DNA of 64,000 nt from Corynebacterium endometrii (GCF_004795735.1 NZ_CP039247.1:1736001-1800000), one strand, 5' to 3'; numbered from the stretch's first letter, positions 36,401-45,218 are shown. Notes: a model not told the origin generated them from the sequence alone. Program-made: numbers and translations.

Positions 36401-36590
36401 CCTCCAGCGCGGTATAGACGCGCATAAGCGTGTTGAGCGCCAGGTCCGCGTCGCCCGCTGAAGCCAGCGTCCAGAGGAGCTCAAGAGAATCCTCGTTGTC
36501 CCATCCCAGCCATTCCAGATCCTTAGCCGCCGTGGGGCGGGTAAGCCCCAGCGCGGCCGGCGAGGGAACGGTGGTCCTCAGCCCTGCCAT
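33450..36590 (-). CDS. glnE: bifunctional glutamine synthetase adenylyltransferase/adenylyl-removing enzyme
   Basis: A 1046-residue enzyme that adds or removes AMP on glutamine synthetase I according to nitrogen status. Two nucleotidyltransferase domains are visible: the N-terminal one, thought to be the deadenylylase, with GAGELNYISDVDVIFVFE (near 247-264), and the C-terminal adenylylase with GRLGGMELGFGSDADVMFVAE (near 755-775). Both have the G-S/N...DxD signature. Each is followed by a helical PII-uridylyl-transferase-associated domain. Length equals the C. glutamicum homologue (about 1045). The start lies 22 bases after glnA2, so they share an operon. Confidence 0.95.
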   Translation of the reverse strand: MAGLRTTVPSPAALGLTRPTAAKDLEWLGWDNEDSLELLWTLASAGDADLALNTLMRVYTALEDEGKELDAAIRGDQALRVRLIALLGGSTALGDHLAANPELWKELAKDLPTPGEMLQAMLGTVDAAPADFIEALDRPDPASDALDTAGTYRAQASDADAKRLLKSAYRTLIMRVAAHDLAGTFVPRKGQSRLQPEVPFTTVTRLTTALADAALTAALAVAVGNVYGRGDDAQPLDAVLAVMAMGKCGAGELNYISDVDVIFVFESLGDGDSTQKATRLAADFNRIGSACFFEVDAALRPEGKAGALVRTLDSHVAYYKRWAETWEFQAQLKARPMTGYVPLGDDYIAGIGPMVWEASLRDSFVEDVQSMRRRVLENVPKDLRHRELKLGVGGLRDVEFAVQLLQLVHGRSDESLRTLATVDALAALVKAGYVGREDGNQLIEAYEFLRLLEHRLQLERFRRTHTMPPADDKEALQWLAAISGFRAEGKKSAVETMQAHLKKVRVLISDLHSRLFYRPLLNSVVTLSSEELRLSPEAAKLQLAALGYRFPDRAFEHLTALAAGSSRSARIQAILLPTLMGWLSDTADPDAGLLNYRKLSEAARDRTWFLRMLRDEGVVGQRLMKILGSSPYTSDLIISAPDVVKLLSDGSEGPKLLDTKPEQVSSALIRSTDRHDSPARAVAVARSLRRVELARIASADLLGFMPVERVCLELSTIWNAVLEAALRAEVRAWRLAHIDEETGQQEQPRARIAIIGMGRLGGMELGFGSDADVMFVAEPTQGVEESDALRWAIRIIDGMRRRLSQPSGDPPLEVDLGLRPEGRSGAAARTIASYERYYRQWGEPWEMQALLRANFVAGDAEVGERFMSMIDTFRYPEDGVPDSVITSIRRMKARVDNERLPRGADRNTHTKLGRGGLTDIEWTVQLLQMMHSHEHESLRDPSTLRVLDALATTGILPQEQVDTLRDSWLMATNARNALVLVRGKRVDQLPAPGPLLAQVAGAAGWTPEDNQEFLDAYLKTTRRARMVVDEVFWGEAESMEHGGYSI

Positions 36591-36612
36591 GGATGCACTC
36601 CCCCTTTAATCT

Positions 36613-37944
36613 TTAGTAGTTATTGTTCAGCTCGTACGGGGTGATCTGGCGCTGGTAGCTGTGCCAGTTGTCCCACTTCGAACGCAGGAAATACTCGAAG
36701 ATATGCTCGCCCAAGACCTCGGCCATGAATTCTGAACGTTCAAAAATACGCAGCGCCTGGTCTAGGGAGGACGGGAGATCCTCGTACCCCATGGCGCGGC
36801 GCTCGCGGCGGCTGAGCATGTTCAGGTTGTCCTCGGCGGGTTCTACCGGGTCATAACCCTCACGGATTCCCTTAAGCCCCGCGGCCAACAGCACGGCGTA
36901 GGCCAGGTATGGGTTAGCTGCGGAATCTAAAGAGCGGATCTCCACGCGGCGGGATTCCGGCTTGTTCAGCCGGTAAGTAGGCACGCGGATCAGCGCAGAG
37001 GAATTGGACACTCCCCACGTGGCGGCGCCGGGAGCCTCGGCGCCGAACATCAGGCGCTTGTAAGAGTTCACCCACTGGTTCGTCACCGCGGACATCTCCC
37101 GGGCGTGGCGAAGCACGCCCGCGATGAACTGCTTGGCAGTCTTGGACAGGGAGAACTCATCATCCGGGTCATGGAACGCGTTTTCATCCCCTTCAAACAG
37201 GGAGAAGTGCGTGTGCATGCCGGATCCTGAGTGCTCCTCGAAGGGCTTGGGCATGAAGGACGCCTGCACGCCCTCTTCCACGGCCACGTTTTTGACCACG
37301 TAGCGGAAGGTCATGATGTTATCCGACATGGTGAGCACGTCCGCATGGCGCAGATCGATTTCTTGCTGGCCCGGCGCGGTTTCATGGTGGGAAAACTCAG
37401 TGGCAATGCCCATGCTTTCCAGGCGGCTCATGGCGTGGCGGCGGAAACGCGGCACCTGATTGCGGGTGGCCTGGTCGAAGTATGCGCCGTTATCGGTGGG
37501 GTGCAATTCAAAGTTGTCCTTAAGGACGTCCACCAAGTAGAACTCGATTTCCGGCGCCACCATGCAGGTAAAACCGTCATTGGCGGCGTCCTGGACCTGG
37601 CGGCGCAGGATATTGCGCGGGTCCACCAGGGATGGCTGGCCGTCCGGCTGGGCGATATCGCAGAACATGCGTGCCGAGCGCATCTCCGGGTCATCCTCGT
37701 CGAAAGGCATCAACTGGAACGTGGACGGGTCAGGCAGCGCGATGGTGTCTGACTCCGACAGGCGGGAAAACCCCTCCACCGAAGAGCCGTCAAAGCCCAC
37801 GCCTTCTTCAAAGGCCGCCTCCAGCTCCGACGGGCTCATCATCACTGATTTTAGGGCGCCTTGAATATCTGTAAACCAGAGACGGATAAATCGAATATCG
37901 CGTTCTTCCACGGTGCGCAGGACAAACTCATGTTGGCTATTCAT
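36613..37944 (-). CDS. glnA2: glutamine synthetase-like protein GlnA2 (GS I-alpha type)
   Basis: A 443-residue GS family protein. The N-terminal beta-grasp part (FIRLWFTDIQGALKSVMM), the GFDGSSVEGF motif, the metal-binding catalytic part (MVAPEIEFYLVD, HHETAPGQQEIDLRHADVLT) and the ATP/glutamate region (NSYKRLM, ESRRVEIRS) are all present. The C-terminal loop that carries the adenylylated Tyr in GSI-beta (NLYDLPP) reads NLNMLSRRERRAM here, so this protein is not an AMP target. In C. glutamicum, GlnA2 contributes little to glutamine synthesis. ATG 37944 (MNSQHEFVL) has GGTGGGGGA upstream. It forms an operon with glnE. Confidence 0.93.
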   Translation of the reverse strand: MNSQHEFVLRTVEERDIRFIRLWFTDIQGALKSVMMSPSELEAAFEEGVGFDGSSVEGFSRLSESDTIALPDPSTFQLMPFDEDDPEMRSARMFCDIAQPDGQPSLVDPRNILRRQVQDAANDGFTCMVAPEIEFYLVDVLKDNFELHPTDNGAYFDQATRNQVPRFRRHAMSRLESMGIATEFSHHETAPGQQEIDLRHADVLTMSDNIMTFRYVVKNVAVEEGVQASFMPKPFEEHSGSGMHTHFSLFEGDENAFHDPDDEFSLSKTAKQFIAGVLRHAREMSAVTNQWVNSYKRLMFGAEAPGAATWGVSNSSALIRVPTYRLNKPESRRVEIRSLDSAANPYLAYAVLLAAGLKGIREGYDPVEPAEDNLNMLSRRERRAMGYEDLPSSLDQALRIFERSEFMAEVLGEHIFEYFLRSKWDNWHSYQRQITPYELNNNY

Positions 37945-38130
37945 GTCCCCCACCTTAGTGGAGTGCCAACTGCGTTGTGCGGAAAAATTCCACCACTCCT
38001 CCCAGCTCGGCGAAGTTTTAAGGGGGTTACAGGCGGGGGCAGTACCCTCCCCGCGCCCCCTGCCTGCGTGGGAGAGTAACCCCAGGCAATTCAAACATTT
38101 CTTCGAAACATTCCTGGGGGATATACGATC

Positions 38131-39285
38131 ATGACCACCACCTCACACGCTGATGAATATGGCCACGCGGACTTTGACCGCAGTGACTTCCGGCAGGTCC
38201 ACGACGCCGTGGAATACGAAACCATGGTCCAGCGCCTCGTTGGCGCCATTGTCGACGCGGCCACCCGGGGCTGGGGCCCGCGGGACCTCACCCACGTGCT
38301 AGGCAAGGACGTGGGTGGTTTCGCCTTTAGGGCCGCCCCGCGCGTTCCCGCCAACGTTGCCGCCACGGCGCTGCGCGCGTCCTGGCTGCGCTGCCCCGCA
38401 AGCTCCCTTTCGCGCCTGACTTTAGGCAGACTGCATAGCCTTTATGAAAGCGTTGTTAGCCTTGGCCGTTTGAATGACGCGGAGCTTCTCGCCAACGCCG
38501 GCGGTAGCAAAGGCAGCCCGGCGAACGCGAATGAGACTCATGCCCAGCGCAAAGCCCGGTTGAAGGTTAAGGCGCTCCTGCGCAAGGCCGAATCCACGGA
38601 ATTCGAGGAGGAGGCGGACACGTTGGTGGCCAAAGCCCAGCAGCTGCGCCAGCGGTACCGTTTGACCGAGGCAATGGAAGAGGAACAATCCGAGGTTGTA
38701 GCCCGGCGCGTCTACATCACCGCCCCGTGGGTCAAGCACCAGTTTTCCCTGTTGGGGGCCGTGGCTCGGGCCAATGGCTGCGCGGCCTTATTGCTCGATG
38801 GGCGCGGGATTGCCGTAATCTTTGGCACCGCCGCCGATACGGACCATGCCTGCGATCTCTTTGAGTCTTTGAACCGTCAGTGCGCATGGTTCATGGACCG
38901 TGGCCCGCATTACGCGGCCGCCCGGCGAAACCGCGAGACCTCTGCGTACCGCCGCAGCTTCCGTTTGGCTTACGCAGCCCGGATCTCCGAGCTGCTCCGC
39001 GCGGCCAACGCGGCCAGCCAATCCGCCGAACCCGGGTCAGGCGACGCGGTGGAAACGTCCGCGGCGCATTCAGCATATGACATCACGTCTAGGGCCCTGC
39101 CGGTTCTGGCCCGCCGCTATACCGCAGCAGAGGAATGCCTCAGCCGCACCTTCCCGCACGTGACCGCCATGAGCCTGTCCGCGACCAGCCACGGCGGAAT
39201 GGTAGACGGCGTGGATGCCGCGGCCAAGTCCCGCCTAGGCGGGGATGGCTACGGCGTTTTTGGCCGGCGCCAGATTGCCTCCTAG
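38131..39285 (+). CDS. DUF2786 domain protein
   Basis: A 384-residue cytosolic protein. Residues about 142-185 form the DUF2786 helical pair (RKARLKVKALLRKAESTEFEEEADTLVAKAQQLRQRY). The following part (about 190-260) resembles the usual downstream region, with LFESLNRQCAWFM and RRNRETSAYRRSFRLAYAARI. The function of the family is unknown; members occur in both phages and actinobacterial chromosomes. ATG 38131 has a weak GGGGGA upstream. It is divergent from glnA2 with a 187-base gap between start codons. There is no signal or membrane segment. Confidence 0.7.
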   Translation: MTTTSHADEYGHADFDRSDFRQVHDAVEYETMVQRLVGAIVDAATRGWGPRDLTHVLGKDVGGFAFRAAPRVPANVAATALRASWLRCPASSLSRLTLGRLHSLYESVVSLGRLNDAELLANAGGSKGSPANANETHAQRKARLKVKALLRKAESTEFEEEADTLVAKAQQLRQRYRLTEAMEEEQSEVVARRVYITAPWVKHQFSLLGAVARANGCAALLLDGRGIAVIFGTAADTDHACDLFESLNRQCAWFMDRGPHYAAARRNRETSAYRRSFRLAYAARISELLRAANAASQSAEPGSGDAVETSAAHSAYDITSRALPVLARRYTAAEECLSRTFPHVTAMSLSATSHGGMVDGVDAAAKSRLGGDGYGVFGRRQIAS

Positions 39286-39480
39286 TTTCTCAATTAGCAA
39301 GGCTAAGCCGCTTTAATGGACCTCTACTACCCCGGCCTTGGGCCACATCCCCACAACCCCAGCCCGCTGGTCCTCTGGGCGGTATGGTGAGAGTTAATAG
39401 AAAGGCCACATGAGCCCCTCCCGTGGCCGTATCTTGTGACCGTGACCTAGAGATGACACCAGACTGAAAGCAGGTACATC

Positions 39481-41424
39481 ATGCCGGATAACCGCTTCTT
39501 GGAAGTTGAAGCGAAGTTCGCCGTTGACGCTGACACTGCCCGCCCGGATCTCACCCAATTGGAGCAGATCGCGTCCATAAGCGAGAAGCGCAATGAGTCT
39601 TTGTCTGCCATCTACTATGACACTGAGGACCTGCGTTTGACCCGCAGCAAGATCACGCTGCGCCGGCGCACCGGCGGCCATGATGATGGCTGGCACATCA
39701 AGCTGCCGGGCACCATGGGCCGCATTGAGATCCGCGCGGAGCTCCACCCGCCGGTTGGTGGTGAGTATGTCATCCCAGAAGAACTCCTGGCTCAGGTGCG
39801 CTCCATTGTGCGCAATCAGCCCCTGCACCCCGTGGCGCAGGTGGATAACAACCGCTGCGAAATTGTCTACGCGGACGCCCAAGGCACCCCTGTCGCCGAG
39901 TTTTGCGATGACCGCGTGACCGCCCGCTCGCACCTGCCCGGCGGCGAAGAAACCTCCTGGCGCGAGTGGGAGGTAGAGCTTACCGGCGAAGTATCCGGCA
40001 CGGAGGCGGGCCTTAAGCTGCTGTCCGCGGCCTCCTCCGCCCTCCTTGCCGCCGGCGCCCGCACCGCGGATTCCCCCTCCAAGCTGGCCACCGCGCTGGG
40101 CTCCTCCATCGATAACGCTCCCCTGCCACCATTTTCCCGGGTGGCCGACGTGGACAAGGATTCCGCAGCCTTTGCCGTGGTGCAGGCGCTCAAGGCCAAC
40201 CGGGATAAGCTCGTGGCGTATGACCCGCGCGTGCGCGCCAACGAATATGACTCCGTCCACCAGATGCGCGTAGCGACCCGTGAATTACGCAGCCACCTGC
40301 AGACCTTCCACGGTATCGTGGCCGGCCCGGAGATTGAACGCATTGAGGCGGAGTTGAAAATCCTGGCTGGCTACCTGGGTATCGCACGCGACGCTGAGGT
40401 GGTGGAAGAGCGCTGGAAGGGGCTCTTGGAATCAGAGGATTCCGGCGCGCTGGATGAGGCCGCCCGTGAGCACCTTAACCGTGACATGGGCCGGGCGTAC
40501 CGCCGCGCCCACCGCCGCGTGGTGGCGGGGCTAAACTCCCAGCGCTATTTTGACCTCCTCGATAGCCTGGATGCCCTATTGGCCGACCCGCCCGTGGTTG
40601 AGGCGCCCCAGCAGCCGGATACCGCGGCGGAACCGCCTCAAGAATCCGTCGACGCACAAAAAGCTGCGGGCCCCTCGGAGGACATGGCGACCGTCATGGC
40701 CCGCCACCTCACCAAGGCGTATGAGAAGCTGGTTCGGCGCCACCACAAGGCCATGGAAAACCGCCACAACCCGGAGCTCACGCTGCATGAGCGCGAGGAA
40801 TACTTCCACGACATGCGCAAGGCCGCCAAGAAGCTGCGCTACGCCGCCGAGGCCGCAGGTTCCGCCGCGGGGCTAAAGACCAAGAAGGTGTACAAGGCCT
40901 GCAAGCAGATGCAGGAGGTTCTGGGCGACTTCCAGGATTCCGTGACCTCGCGTGACAAACTCCTCGAGGTTGCCGCCACCGCTCGCCGCCGCGGCGAGGA
41001 CACCTTTGGTTACGGCGTGCTCTACCAGCTTGAACGCTCCATCGGCCAGAAGGCCCTGGAGGATTACGAGGATGCCTTTGAGGACATCGAGGATGCCTTC
41101 AAGTCCCTGCGCAAGCGGATGAAGCGCGCCGAAAAGGAGCGCGTGCGTGCGGCCCGCAGGGCTGAGAAGGAAGCCGCCGCCAAGGCCGCGAAAAAGAAGG
41201 CCAAGCAAGAGGCCAAGGCTAAAAAGGCCGCGAAGAAGAAAGCCAAGCAAGAGGCCAAGCAAGCCGCCGCCCGGGATGTGGCCGATGCCGCCTTAGCAGA
41301 TGCTAAGGCGCAGGAAGATAAGCACATAGCCGAAAGCGTGGACGAACAGTGGGCGGATGCCGCGGGATCCATGGGCCTTGCCCCTGACGGCCTGCCACTT
41401 AAGGGTGACGATAATCAGGATTAG
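39481..41424 (+). CDS. CYTH-CHAD domain protein with lysine/alanine-rich tail
   Basis: A 647-residue protein. The CYTH domain (1-200) opens with the ExExK motif (EVEAKF) that binds triphosphate groups in the tunnel fold. The CHAD domain (about 220-515) has the paired helical repeats with conserved His/Arg (VHQMRVATRELRSHLQTF, FHDMRKAAKKLRYAAE) known to bind polyphosphate. The last 110 residues begin with a highly basic heptad-like stretch (AKKKAKQEAKAKKAAKKKAK, about 570-590) resembling histone tails, then an acidic end. CYTH-CHAD proteins are linked to inorganic polyphosphate metabolism or granule binding. It is followed by a strong terminator. AAAGCAGG precedes the ATG. Confidence 0.85.
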   Translation: MPDNRFLEVEAKFAVDADTARPDLTQLEQIASISEKRNESLSAIYYDTEDLRLTRSKITLRRRTGGHDDGWHIKLPGTMGRIEIRAELHPPVGGEYVIPEELLAQVRSIVRNQPLHPVAQVDNNRCEIVYADAQGTPVAEFCDDRVTARSHLPGGEETSWREWEVELTGEVSGTEAGLKLLSAASSALLAAGARTADSPSKLATALGSSIDNAPLPPFSRVADVDKDSAAFAVVQALKANRDKLVAYDPRVRANEYDSVHQMRVATRELRSHLQTFHGIVAGPEIERIEAELKILAGYLGIARDAEVVEERWKGLLESEDSGALDEAAREHLNRDMGRAYRRAHRRVVAGLNSQRYFDLLDSLDALLADPPVVEAPQQPDTAAEPPQESVDAQKAAGPSEDMATVMARHLTKAYEKLVRRHHKAMENRHNPELTLHEREEYFHDMRKAAKKLRYAAEAAGSAAGLKTKKVYKACKQMQEVLGDFQDSVTSRDKLLEVAATARRRGEDTFGYGVLYQLERSIGQKALEDYEDAFEDIEDAFKSLRKRMKRAEKERVRAARRAEKEAAAKAAKKKAKQEAKAKKAAKKKAKQEAKQAAARDVADAALADAKAQEDKHIAESVDEQWADAAGSMGLAPDGLPLKGDDNQD

Positions 41425-41447
41425 GCTTTTCAGCCTGGCGAGAAAAA

Positions 41448-41489
41448 GCACCCGCGTACGGCCCTAATAGGTGGGCCGTGCGCGGGTGC
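41448..41489. terminator. bidirectional terminator (17-bp stem)
   Basis: Arms 41448-41464 and 41473-41489 pair over 17 positions with one G-U, around an 8-base loop. On the minus strand it is followed by TTTTTCTC. It serves both the CYTH-CHAD gene and the converging small gene at 41527. Confidence 0.8.
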
Positions 41490-41526
41490 TGCGCTCTACG
41501 TTGCACGAAGCGCCGGGGCTAGGGTT

Positions 41527-41739
41527 CTACTTCTCCCAGGAAGCAGGCTCGCCCCAGTTATCGTCTTCTTCTTCGGCCGCATCGGCGGCGCGGTTGCGCT
41601 CCTGGGCGGTCTTGATGGCCACCTGCGCCTCTTCGCGGCTGGCGTAGGGGCCCATGCGGTTATCCCAGCTGGATTCCTTGCCCTGGGTTACTTCACCGGT
41701 AGATGGGTTGTAGTACCACTGCTCTTGCGAGCCTGCCAT
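41527..41739 (-). CDS. conserved small actinobacterial protein (70 aa, SPOR-like methylation region)
   Basis: ATG 41739 (MAGSQEQWYYNPSTGEVTQG) follows GGAGTGAC. The WYYNPSTGEVTQGKES...NRMGPYASREEAQVA pattern is a well-conserved corynebacterial small protein, with a WW-like start and a SPOR-like 'GPYASREEAQ' turn. The tail is acidic. The function is unknown. A strong terminator ends it. Confidence 0.75.
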   Translation of the reverse strand: MAGSQEQWYYNPSTGEVTQGKESSWDNRMGPYASREEAQVAIKTAQERNRAADAAEEEDDNWGEPASWEK

Positions 41740-41904
41740 GACGGTCACTCCTTCTTAAGCGGTGGCTTCAGTGCAGGCCACCAACGTCCAACGGGTAGTA
41801 GCCACCACAGTACAGTTACTGTTCGGGGTGTGCCGCTAGAATATGACAGACCACGCACACTTTTTAGATCTTTACCTTTATTTAGTTCAAGGAGTTCGAT
41901 TCAC

Positions 41905-43188
41905 ATGCCAATGTGGCCAGTGCCCACTGCCCCCGCCGCCGAGCGCGCCGCGCAGCTACACCAGAAGCTGGTGGGCACCGCCGCAACGCATGTGGCAAGC
42001 GCCCCGGCGACGTGGCCTCTCATTGGCGAACACATCGACCACTACGGCGGCGTGGTTGTCATGGGTTCGGCGGCGCTACGCGCCGCGGCGGCCGTCTCCC
42101 CGCGCAAAGATGGCGTCATCTCCGTCACCCAGGTCAGTACGGACGCGCAGGGCGCGCAAGAAAAGCGGGCCGCCGAGGTCACGCTGGACCGCCTAGGAGA
42201 GCTGGCCGCCGCCCAGCAGCCCACCATCGATAAGGCCGGGCGCACCGTGCTCGCGGATCCGCCGACCGGCGGCCTGGCGGAGCGCGTGGGCGGCGTGATC
42301 TATTCCTTGATTAACCGCCAGCAGCTCTCCCGCGAAACCGCGGGCGCGGATGTCACCATCGTCACAGACATTCCGCTGGATTCCGGCCTGGGTGGCCAGG
42401 CGGCCGCCGATGTGGCGGTTGCGCTAGCCATGATGGGCGATTCCACTGATCTTAACGAGGCACCCCTGCGCGCCCGCATTGCGGAAATATGCGCGCAGGC
42501 TGTTGACCTGTTTTCCGCCACCCCGGCGCTGCGCGCCCGCCACACCACGGCGCTGCGCGGCAGTGACACGGACGTCACCGTGGTTGACTACGCGGATGGT
42601 TCTGTGACCCATGCGCCGCACCCGCTAAACAAGGATGAGGCCGCGTTTATCATCTCCGTGCCGGCCGCGGCGCGGCCTGACGAGGCGGTGGAGGAGATTC
42701 GCCGCCGCCAGCGCTTCGTTGATGCCGCGTGCCACGCCTTCGGCGCGGAATCCCTGCGCCTTTTGCCCGACGCACCGCAGCGCGTAATCGAATGGCTGGC
42801 CGCGGTCCACAAGGTTCAGGGCGCGGACAACCAGCCAACCCTGGCCGAGGCATCCGCATGGCTAAACTTCTACGAAGAAGAAACATCCCGCTCCCAGGCC
42901 TTTGCCCGTGCGCTGCGCTCCCGCCGCGCCGCGGAGCTCCACCCGCTGCTCACCCAGTCCCAGTCCGCGCTGAAGACCATGTACGCCTTGAATTCCGCGG
43001 AGAAGCTGGTTGAGCTGGCAACCCTTCGCGGCGCGCACTCAGCCCGCGCGGTGACCGCTGGCACTTCCGCATCGGTGGTGGCCTACGTCCCGGCCAGGGC
43101 CGCCGCGAACTTCGCCGCAGATCTTGCCGATGACGGCCTCACCGTAATCCCCCTCCAGCCCGGCGCCAACGCCCGCGTGGAAAGCTAG
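41905..43188 (+). CDS. galactokinase-like GHMP kinase family protein (degenerate)
   Basis: About 427 residues from ATG 41905 (AAGGAG upstream). The N-terminal GalK-type sugar motif reads PLIGEHIDHYGG instead of GEHTDYNxG. The GHMP ATP loop reads IPLDSGLGGQAAADVA, lacking the usual P-x-G-x-G-L-S-S-S-A serines. The C-terminal GHMP domain is recognisable (ALNSAEKLVELATLRGAHSARAVTAGTSASVVAYV). The altered key loops make galactokinase activity doubtful. Orthologues occupy the same site in other corynebacteria, so it is probably functional in some other way. It is divergent from the small gene at 41527. Confidence 0.7.
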   Translation: MPMWPVPTAPAAERAAQLHQKLVGTAATHVASAPATWPLIGEHIDHYGGVVVMGSAALRAAAAVSPRKDGVISVTQVSTDAQGAQEKRAAEVTLDRLGELAAAQQPTIDKAGRTVLADPPTGGLAERVGGVIYSLINRQQLSRETAGADVTIVTDIPLDSGLGGQAAADVAVALAMMGDSTDLNEAPLRARIAEICAQAVDLFSATPALRARHTTALRGSDTDVTVVDYADGSVTHAPHPLNKDEAAFIISVPAAARPDEAVEEIRRRQRFVDAACHAFGAESLRLLPDAPQRVIEWLAAVHKVQGADNQPTLAEASAWLNFYEEETSRSQAFARALRSRRAAELHPLLTQSQSALKTMYALNSAEKLVELATLRGAHSARAVTAGTSASVVAYVPARAAANFAADLADDGLTVIPLQPGANARVES

Positions 43189-43194
43189 TCGCTT

Positions 43195-44586
43195 CTAATC
43201 CGCCGGCCAGGCAAACGTCACGTTGCGCGTGGTCACATCCGCCTCGATGAGGGAAATGGCGGTTTCCGTTCCCTCCTCCGGCGTGCCGGAGACATACGCC
43301 ATCACCGGAGGTTCCACGACTAGGGCGCGGGAATTTTCCTTTTCCTCGTTGGTCTGCAAAATCACCGCATCGAAGTTCTGCCCCACCCAGGGCTGCAAGA
43401 TGGTGGCCTCGGTCAGGCGCAGGCAGGCGCTGTCCACCTGGGAGGCCTTGCCGGTGGTAGAACGCATGACATCGGCGACCTCGGACGCCTTGGCGGTCAC
43501 CCACTCCGGGATATCCTCTCCGGCGTAGAGCGCCAGGCACGTTTCGGTTGCAAAACGGTCAACGAGCCGGCGCAGCGGCGCGGTGACATGCGCGTAGTAG
43601 CCGCCGATTCCGGCGTGCACCTCGGCCTCATCCTCGCCCAGGTACACGTAATTGGCGCCGCGCAATAGCTTCGCCGCCTCACGCATCACGGCCATGCCGC
43701 GCGGGGAATCGGCGTCAACGGATTGCAGGAATGAGGTGATGGACTCCCCCACCTCATAGCCCAAAGCGGCGGCCTCACGGCGAAATTCCGCTTCCGATTC
43801 CTCCGTGGCCTCCCCCAACGTGCGCAAAAAGCCCACGGAGGCCTTGGTCATCATCTGGCCGGCGCACATGCCGGTCAGCAGGGAAATCTCTGAGTTGTAA
43901 TCCATCACCTCGTGGCGCGGCTCCGTAATCAGGGAGAAGGTTCCATCCTCATTTTCCTGCACGCGCTGGGAGGCCAACCGCAGGTTGACCGCGTCGCGGC
44001 GAAGCGCGGACGCCTCGCGAAGCTTGCCCACCTCGGGCAGCAGCGCGATCGAAGAGTGCATGGAGCCGTTGACCAGGTCCTCATGGACGCCGTCATAGTC
44101 AAGGCGCGCGCGGGAGCGCACCAGCGCGCGCTCCACTGAAAAGTCCTCCACCTCGCCGGCGCTATCGAGGTCAAATATCCACAGCACCGCCGGGCGGTCC
44201 ACGTCCGGCAGCAGGGAGCCCTTGTCCTCACTCAGCTCCGGCGGGTGCAGGCGGGCCGGCTCATCCGGCAGGTAAATAGTCTGCCCGCGCCTAAAGGATT
44301 CGGCTTCGATGGCCCCGCCCGGCTCAACGAAGGCCGCCACGTCCGCGATGGCATAGAACACGCGGTAGCCGCCATCGCGCGTTTCAATGGCCACCGCCTG
44401 GTCCAAGTCCTTAGAACCTGCCGGATCGATGGTCACCAGCGGGATATCCCGGGCATCGCGCCGGGAGTCCGCGTAGCGGTCAGTAAGTACCTCGGCCTCC
44501 GCGGTCACCTCGGCGGGGAAGGATCGCTGCACCTTGAATTCTTCGGCGACGGGTTGAAAATCTAGATTGGCGGCATAGAGCTTCAT
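43195..44586 (-). CDS. RNB-domain ribonuclease (RNase II/R family)
   Basis: About 463 residues from ATG 44586. The RNB catalytic motif TIDPAGSKDLDQAVAIE (about 50-66) carries the four Asp residues that hold Mg2+ for 3'-5' hydrolysis, followed by VFYAIADVAAFVEPGG and the later GIGGYYAHVTAPLRRLVDRF. RNase II and RNase R are 640-800 residues; the cold-shock and S1 RNA-binding domains are absent here, as in the short actinobacterial form. It converges with the galK-like gene and lies about 155 bases from rnpB. Confidence 0.85.
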   Translation of the reverse strand: MKLYAANLDFQPVAEEFKVQRSFPAEVTAEAEVLTDRYADSRRDARDIPLVTIDPAGSKDLDQAVAIETRDGGYRVFYAIADVAAFVEPGGAIEAESFRRGQTIYLPDEPARLHPPELSEDKGSLLPDVDRPAVLWIFDLDSAGEVEDFSVERALVRSRARLDYDGVHEDLVNGSMHSSIALLPEVGKLREASALRRDAVNLRLASQRVQENEDGTFSLITEPRHEVMDYNSEISLLTGMCAGQMMTKASVGFLRTLGEATEESEAEFRREAAALGYEVGESITSFLQSVDADSPRGMAVMREAAKLLRGANYVYLGEDEAEVHAGIGGYYAHVTAPLRRLVDRFATETCLALYAGEDIPEWVTAKASEVADVMRSTTGKASQVDSACLRLTEATILQPWVGQNFDAVILQTNEEKENSRALVVEPPVMAYVSGTPEEGTETAISLIEADVTTRNVTFAWPAD

Positions 44587-44741
44587 AACGCCCCATTGTT
44601 CCACAGCGACTCAGTTCCGGCTGGGCGGTTTGCGGCGGCTTGTGCGCGCAACTCCCCGGCGCCGCGACAGCGGATCACCCCGCACCCCACCGGTCAGCGG
44701 GCCGCGCACACCAGCCGGCCAGCGCCCGCTGCGTTGAAAAA

Positions 44742-45201
44742 GGGCGAATGAGTCAGCCTGTAAGCCGGATTCTGTCTACCGGCACCACCGCAGTGATGCC
44801 GCGGTGATCATCCATCTGGGCTAGCCATTGGCTAGCCTCAAGCAGCTACCTTCAGGCTTGGGCGAGCAGCCCTTAAAACGCCTGATCGGACCCGAAACAC
44901 GTGGCGGGTCTTGATGCCTTGCTCCCGGTGGGGTTTACCCAGCCACCCCAATCACTTGGGGTGCTGGTGCGCTCTTAACGCACCGTTTCACCCTTACCTC
45001 GTAGCCCCGCACCGCGCTAAATCGCGGGCGGGAAACGCGGCGGTCTACTTTCTGTTGCACTTGCCCGCGGGTCGCCCCGGGTTGCCGTTAGCAACCACCG
45101 TACTCTGTGGAGTCCGGACTTTCCTCGACTTCCGCAGCCACGCCCTGAATAAACAGGACGCGCGTCCGGTCGCCGCGATCACCCAGCTGGCTCATTCGCG
45201 T
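44742..45201 (-). ncRNA. rnpB: RNase P RNA, bacterial class A
   Basis: Read on the minus strand, the catalytic-core signatures occur in order: GAGGAAAGTCCGGACTCC (CR I), ACAGAAAGTAGACCGCC (CR II), GGTAAGGGTGAAACGGTG (CR III), AGAGCGCACCAGCA (CR IV), and near the 3' end AGACAGAATCCGGCTTACAG (CR V). Helix P1 is visible: 45186-45197 pairs with 44746-44757 (GAATGAGCCAGC with its complement). Size is about 455 nt. It processes the 5' ends of tRNA precursors. The ends are placed from P1 and are accurate to a few bases. Confidence 0.95.
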
Positions 45202-45218
45202 GGATAATTCTAGCCCCG

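Noticed and set aside
41725-41904. Sixty-codon upstream extension of the galK-like gene
   Set aside because: It overlaps the start of the divergent small gene and lacks a ribosome binding site; ATG 41905 has AAGGAG.
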